Shown here one piece after another: positions 6,876 through 10,947 of a DNA stretch of 10,947 bases. Numbering within the stretch: the first letter of the stretch is position 1; each line of letters starts with the position of its first letter. Source of the DNA: Thermomucor indicae-seudaticae (lineage: Eukaryota > Mucoromycota > Mucoromycetes > Mucorales > Lichtheimiaceae); NCBI GenBank assembly GCA_000787465.1, contig JSYX01000870.1:1-10947 (forward strand). Reading direction: 5' to 3'. A model generated the notes under the pieces. That model ran no database searches, was not told where the DNA came from, and worked only from the letters and a program-made list of their open reading frames with translations. The translations under genes were made by a program, and so were the position numbers.

Positions 6876-9683
6876 TTACAAAATGGCGTGCTGAGAGTAG
6901 AGTAGGGACCGGATTTTGTAATAGTCTGGAGAGAGTAACCCCTCTACAAGCAGCTGACCGGTTCCCGTCTTGTAAAGAATGAGTGTGTGAACTTATCAGT
7001 CGGTTTAAATAACTCACTCACCTTACGAACAGCTACACTGTCATTACAGACCAGGACACCCTCTCCTTTAAATTCAGCCGAAATACCTTCGGCTTGCAAT
7101 ATCCGTCTGAATTCACTTAACCGAACATCACCCACGAAAACAGATGGTTCCCATTTTGTTGGCTTGTCGGATGACGTGTCCACATCCAACGATGGTGTCG
7201 TAGAATCCGCAGGAAAGTGTATGCGTCCCGACACTCTTGCAAGCTCATAATCGTCAAGCTGTGTGATATGTTATTAATGAAAGAATCGGGTTTTTCCTCC
7301 AATACAATAGACTTTTACCTTTGAGAATTGCAGTGAGCTCACAAGAGCATCTGTAAGCTTGACGCGGTAAATGTTTGTTGCAGCAGAGACATTCAAGACT
7401 TCGCCAACGGATGGCGTAAAGATTTCTTTTGTAAAGTGATCCATGTGTCGGCAGGCCTCCGCCAACTCTTCTGTTGGTTTTTCCGCACCGTGTACAATGA
7501 TCTATACACATCCAATGAGCTTTAGTTTGCTGTCTTCTTTGATCGCCGAGAGGTACATACAAGTTTGCGAGGGTTAATTTGAGGAAGAATGGTCTTCATC
7601 GATCGACCGTCAGATCGACCCTCCAGATCCACGTAGCGAACTTTGCAAAAGACTTGTACATATTGTTCGCTCTTTATGTATTTGGTGGGAGTTTCATCCT
7701 TGCCTGGAAGTAACGGTTCTTCAGTGTCCACCATCATCGTTTCCTAGTAGTGATTGCTGTTATTATCATTTCAATGTGTATAAAGACGAAACCTACCTCG
7801 GCTTTCCCAAAATTAGCACCGTCGCCTCCTTCAGCGTTATTAGCAGCGGCATGCATCATATCCAAATCGGATGCTTTCATATAATGCTCTACTTGAATCG
7901 CCTCGCCGTAATCGTCAATCTTCTTCCGTCGCTCGAGATATGGGAACATTCTGTAACTCTGCGCTTGCTTAAAGAATCCCCCAGACCGTCCAGAGTCACG
8001 CACGTACAAATCAAACTGCGTGCCCAACAGATCTTCCATATTATCATCGGCTTCATCCATGTCGGATTCGTCCGATTCATCCTCTTCCATGATCGTTTTA
8101 CTCCGCGCTATCATCGCAGCTTGTGCGGCATCCCTTTCCGCCTTTTCACGTTGCTTGGCCTCATACTCTGCTAGTTCAGCGCCTTCCAGAGGCACGCGTT
8201 TGTATATGACCAGATGGAAGGTCCTATTGTAGTTTATCGCAGGCCCTACGGGTTCTCTCCTGGTGTTGTTGCCATCTACTGCTGCTGTAGTACTGGTATC
8301 CGTTTCCCATTCTTCATAGATACGCCGCGCAAGAGACCCCGGTGCCGATCGGTCTGTGAGAATGAGGGTGTTCGGTATATGTCCATTTATATTATTCTTC
8401 GTCATCCACCGCAGAAAGAGTTCACGTGCAAAGCCTGTCTCGAGGCTATTGTTGCTGGCTACGACCACTTTGGGGCCGCTATAGTTCTCCAGATCCTCTA
8501 GTTTGTGACATAACCTCATATACTTAAAGTCGAATGCATTCTCACGGGTTTGTGAAAAGTGTTGTGTCAGGTCGTCGCCCATCCATTCTAGCATGATTTT
8601 CGCAAAGTGTGCTGTATGGTAGCTCGTGTTCGTTAACATGATCAGAGGATAGTTTAATTGATTTTTGGCCCAATGTTGATCAAGTATGTATGATAATTCT
8701 AAGACGCGTGCTGATGAGTCTGTGGGTAAAAGAACGGATCCACCTTGATGAAGTGTCTCCATCATGGTATCTATGAACAGATCGATCAGCTCCATAACCC
8801 GCTTGCGATCCAAATGGGTACATACCAAACATGGCAGCATAGCGCTCCTTTCTTTGCGGATGAATCACAGATGCGTTTAAAGCGTCGGTAATGAGAAGTG
8901 AAGGTCGTGTCAACGCGTCCAACACCGCCCCCCGAGAATGAAGAACAGTGCCGTCCAAATGGCTGGAAATGTGGATCAATCAGTCTGCCCGCTATCAGCA
9001 GCCCTTCACCGTTCCCTCGCTAACCTTTCCTTCCGATGGTTGAAATCAACAGCGTAGACAATCTCGTCCGTGTCCTGTTTGATTTTCCAAATAGTACCAC
9101 CAACAGTGTGTGCTGCCGCGTATGCTGTGATGGTGATTCCTTCACATTTTCCTGCAACAGCATTTAAGTATACAGCTTGTTAAAAGGCGCGCTCAGCAGC
9201 ATTATTACCAGGCAATGCAAAAGGCTGAGAATACCGAAGCGAAGTGATCTTATCAAACGCATCGTCAACGTTTTCCAACGTAAACGTCGAAAACTCCATT
9301 TCGTTGGTTTTACACTGGTGAAGATCGTACAGGCACATCTTGCCCATATTCACCACGGGCACAGTCGCATAAACAGGGCAGTTCAGACCCAAATGCGCTC
9401 GTGCATAAGGGTACGCACCAAGATGAGGCAAGTCGCAGTGTGAAATTAACAATGCATCGATCTGCTTTGCAACTCTAATGCAATTCAATGTTTAGATCGC
9501 GTAACCGTCAAAGAGGGGATCGCTTTAAATTTACTTTCTCAGATTAGCCAGATCGTCAACGTTAAAATCGTCTGACCAGCCACAGTCCAGCAATATTTTA
9601 ACTTCATCGATCTCTAGTAAATAGCATAATGGGTCTTCGTTCTTCGCGCCTGAAATCGGCGTGAATTTAATGTAGCTGGTCAT
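6876..9683 (-). CDS. CPSF2: CPSF2 (CPSF100/Cft2), inactive beta-CASP subunit of the pre-mRNA 3'-end cleavage complex, 9 exons
   Basis: CPSF100 pairs with the endonuclease CPSF73 in the nuclear cleavage and polyadenylation factor. Start ATG 9683-9681, stop 6878-6876. Introns from the 5' end: 9534-9475, 9208-9152, 9024-8963, 8825-8771, 7796-7744, 7560-7502, 7318-7259 and 7021-6969 (53-62 nt). The spliced CDS is 2349 nt, 782 aa, the same as I recall for the human protein. Hallmarks in order: N-terminal [11 protein letters not shown] and [23 protein letters not shown] (H62-H67), where the zinc-binding HxHxDH of active nucleases is degenerate; [19 protein letters not shown]; beta-[28 protein letters not shown]; an acidic [13 protein letters not shown] run; [36 protein letters not shown]; and a C-terminal [16 protein letters not shown]. 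Every splice joins in phase. It converges with NAA35, 858 bases apart. Confidence 0.95.
7896..7983 (-). other. PIM-like segment of CPSF2 that docks the nuclease module on CPSF160-WDR33
   Basis: Within exon 5 the protein reads [14 protein letters not shown], then [13 protein letters not shown], just after the acidic linker. In animal CPSF100 the corresponding conserved FFKQA...MFP...YGE segment is the mPSF-interaction motif that tethers CPSF73-CPSF100 to the polyadenylation specificity factor. Conservation is seen in the sequence. The docking role is taken from the family. Confidence 0.6.
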
Positions 9684-9958
9684 CCCTCTTGAACGAATGA
9701 CCTATGTGACCGCACAGCAACTGTGGATACTTTGCTCGAATTACTGGATTTCCCTTTCCCGTCTGTTTTACTCCGATCAAAAAAATCGTTTGGCACGACG
9801 AACTTCTTGCAGGAATTCCCATTTTTCCGTTTGGCTGTCTGGGTAAAGAATGTTCGCACTAAGTATCCAGCATCTCTGTCAATATGATGAAGGACCCATA
9901 AGTGCATCATCACAAAGTTCCAGATATTCTTTTTGTAAGCGTTTGCTACGAGGTGCAT
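9680..9958 (-). CDS. Upstream ORF of 92 codons overlapping the CPSF2 start as ATGA
   Basis: An open frame starts at ATG 9958-9956 and ends with TGA at 9682-9680, which overlaps the CPSF2 ATG (9683-9681) as ATGA in a different frame. The product is not recognised. It has a hydrophobic stretch WNFVMMHLWVLHH near residues 13-25, then a Lys/Ser-rich polar half with KRKNGNSCKK and a serine-rich tail. It shows no domain, signal peptide or homology known to me. It probably lies in the 5' leader of CPSF2, where it would act as an upstream ORF. If transcription starts inside it, or an intron removes part of it, it is merely chance open sequence. No splice pair within it stands out. Confidence 0.25.
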   Translation of the reverse strand: MHLVANAYKKNIWNFVMMHLWVLHHIDRDAGYLVRTFFTQTAKRKNGNSCKKFVVPNDFFDRSKTDGKGKSSNSSKVSTVAVRSHRSFVQEG

Positions 9959-9961
9959 GAA

Positions 9962-9974
9962 TCACGTTACGTGA
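9962..9974. promoter_or_regulatory. 13-bp palindrome TCACGTTACGTGA upstream of CPSF2
   Basis: TCACGT and ACGTGA mirror each other exactly around one central T. CACGT and TTACGTGA resemble half-sites of bHLH and bZIP factors. It lies about 280 bases upstream of the CPSF2 start and about 200 bases upstream of the + strand ORF at 10177, so it could serve either. No binding factor can be named from sequence alone. Confidence 0.3.
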
Positions 9975-10176
9975 ACAATATTCAGAGTCTCTTTATACTG
10001 CGATCGAATAAAAGAGGGAACATCATCAATGTTTCATAAAAGCACCAAAATTGTTGCTGCAATGTTCGCAATATTTGACTCCGAATTCCCAATATACAGT
10101 GTTTTGATTTTGTGCCAAATCATACGAAAAACCCAGTAGGTACACCATTCTTTTCTTTCGCAAGAAATTTTATGTT
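9975..10176. other. AT-rich intergenic stretch upstream of two divergent frames
   Basis: About 200 bases of AT-rich sequence without a recognisable coding frame. It lies between the CPSF2 upstream region (- strand) and the short ORF at 10177 (+ strand), where a divergent promoter would be expected. An AATAAA occurs near 10008 on the + strand but follows no identifiable gene. Nothing else is visible. Confidence 0.35.
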
Positions 10177-10371
10177 ATGATAGCAACAACAGGGAAGAAA
10201 CGCAAGAAGCTGCAAAGAGAGAAAGAAGAGAACCATGCGAGGACAATCGAGAAAATTGATTGGATCTTAAATGAAGAATATGTCACTCACAAACTGATTG
10301 ACGCTTGTGCAGATTTGGACATAGCAGTAGAAACAAACTCAATAGACTCGAACCAGGCCATTTTTTGCTAA
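10177..10371 (+). CDS. Short hypothetical ORF, basic N-terminus, possibly one exon of a larger or decayed gene
   Basis: A 64-codon frame from ATG 10177 to TAA 10369-10371. It opens with a basic, helix-prone stretch (GKKRKKLQREKEENHAR), continues with IEKIDWILNEEYVTHKLID and ends VETNSIDSNQAIFC. The basic coiled start followed by a strand-like segment ending in AIFC faintly recalls the region where Eme1/Mms4-type XPF-family endonuclease subunits enter their nuclease domain. The match is too weak for an assignment. Past the stop, intron-like signals occur (GTAAGA at 10441, an acceptor near 10520) and a frame reading DFLAFWCPVDSLDRL follows. This may therefore be one exon of a longer gene, or a pseudogene. 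I could not build a continuous model. Confidence 0.25.
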   Translation: MIATTGKKRKKLQREKEENHARTIEKIDWILNEEYVTHKLIDACADLDIAVETNSIDSNQAIFC

Positions 10372-10770
10372 TGAAGAAAGAACAACTTGCTACAGTCCAC
10401 GGCAGCTTTAGCGTCTTCTTTATCGGATTATTCCATTCAAGGTAAGACAGAAGGGCGGTGTTAGCGAAGAGAACATGGAGATCTGTCTTGCCATCGCTTT
10501 ATGAAAGCCTCTTCTTCAGAGGACTTTTTAGCTTTTTGGTGTCCTGTGGACAGTTTGGATCGCCTGTGAGCCAATATAGCGACTTGCGAACAGCATACCG
10601 GTGTATTACACCAGTTTCGTGCTTATTCTTTTTAGAAAGACTTAAAAGCGAAACGATAATCTTCGAGAATGTGCAAAACAGGGTTGCATGTCTCTTTCTG
10701 TAAGAGTATCAACCTGTCGCGAATATCCACAGCCGTTAGCTCAAGTTTCTATGTGCTGCCTAGGGTCCAC
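10372..10770. other. Unassigned stretch with intron-like signals
   Basis: No supported gene. CAAG|GTAAGAC at 10440-10441 and a pyrimidine-rich TCTTCTTCAG ending near 10520 could bound an intron of about 80 nt. The + strand frame after it codes about 16 residues, including FWCPVD, before a TGA. A longer + strand frame at 10458-10703 looks like chance. Confidence 0.25.
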
Positions 10771-10773
10771 CAT

Positions 10774-10838
10774 GAGTCGAGTCGAGTCGAGTTGGGGGTT
10801 GACTTGAACCGACTCGTGATTTGGTCGAGTCGAGTCAA
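10774..10838. repeat. GAGTC pentamer repeats with an imperfect palindrome
   Basis: GAGTC is repeated almost four times at 10774-10792. After a G-rich spacer, TTGACTTGAACCGAC (10799-10813) and GTCGAGTCGAGTCAA (10824-10838) are inverted copies matching at 12 of 15 positions around a ten-base loop. No coding frame explains the repeat. It could be a low-complexity satellite or the end of a mobile element that continues past the window. Confidence 0.6.
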
Positions 10839-10947
10839 ATTTGCCCTGACTGAAATATTTGACAGAGCAGAAGAGAAAGATCACAAAGGTAAAAAGACAG
10901 ATAAGTCCTTTGAGACTCCAAATAGGATTATTCTTTATTTCGTTTAC
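10839..10947. other. Right-edge sequence, nothing recognised
   Basis: About 110 bases of AT-rich DNA after the pentamer palindrome. No frame, splice signal or repeat can be supported. It is too short to tell whether a mobile element begins here. Confidence 0.3.

Noticed and set aside
7776..8501. + strand frames over CPSF2 exon 5 (7776-8174, 8020-8232, 8214-8501)
   Set aside because: Antisense shadows of a strongly conserved CPSF2 exon, with serine-rich sequence arising from its acidic repeat.
8772..8840. Separate start for the long - strand frame at 8840
   Set aside because: The bases between 8825 and 8771 are an intron (GTATGT...CATAG). Removing them joins RKERYAAMF to DTMMETL with family spacing.
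1..10947. CRISPR arrays, rRNA genes, bacterial operons
   Set aside because: No spaced direct repeats or rRNA-like sequence were seen, and the intron-rich genes are eukaryotic.

Overview
The window looks like nuclear DNA of an early-diverging fungus, most likely Mucoromycota (inferred). It carries two single-copy eukaryotic genes cut by many short introns of 51-69 nt with GT...AG ends. Several introns have CTAAC/CTGAC-like branch sites. Moderate GC and scraps of DNA transposons agree with this. None of the real genes is one open frame, so I rebuilt them exon by exon from reading frame, splice signals and remembered family conservation.

Layout. (1) 1-1016, + strand: the 3' part of an uncharacterised spliced gene whose core has a D...ExK pattern like PD-(D/E)XK nuclease-fold proteins. 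(2) 1397-2210: a decayed 814-bp pogo/Tigger-like DNA transposon with 22-bp terminal inverted repeats and the frameshifted tail of a transposase. (3) 2213-2886: gene-poor DNA holding GC-rich alternative hairpins, a possible antisense zinc-knuckle scrap and an orphan coding-like stretch. (4) 2887-6017, + strand: NAA35 (Mak10), the auxiliary subunit of the NatC N-terminal acetyltransferase, 16 exons, 743 aa. (5) 6018-6875: spacer between convergent genes, with a Tc1/mariner transposase N-terminal remnant on the - strand. (6) 9683-6876, - strand: CPSF2 (CPSF100/Cft2), the catalytically dead metallo-beta-lactamase/beta-CASP subunit of the pre-mRNA cleavage and polyadenylation complex, 9 exons, 782 aa. 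(7) 9684-10947: the CPSF2 upstream region with a 92-codon upstream ORF whose stop overlaps the CPSF2 start, a short unplaced ORF at 10177, and GAGTC pentamer repeats with an imperfect palindrome near the right edge.

NAA35 and CPSF2 are housekeeping genes lying tail to tail. They act in unrelated processes, protein N-terminal acetylation and mRNA 3'-end formation, and nothing suggests a shared pathway. The least ordinary parts are the uncharacterised protein at the left edge, the transposon remnant, and a few gene-structure details: a start codon alone in its own exon, a 3' splice site preceded by 13 A residues, and an AATAAA overlapping a stop codon. I did not see a clear new multi-gene system.
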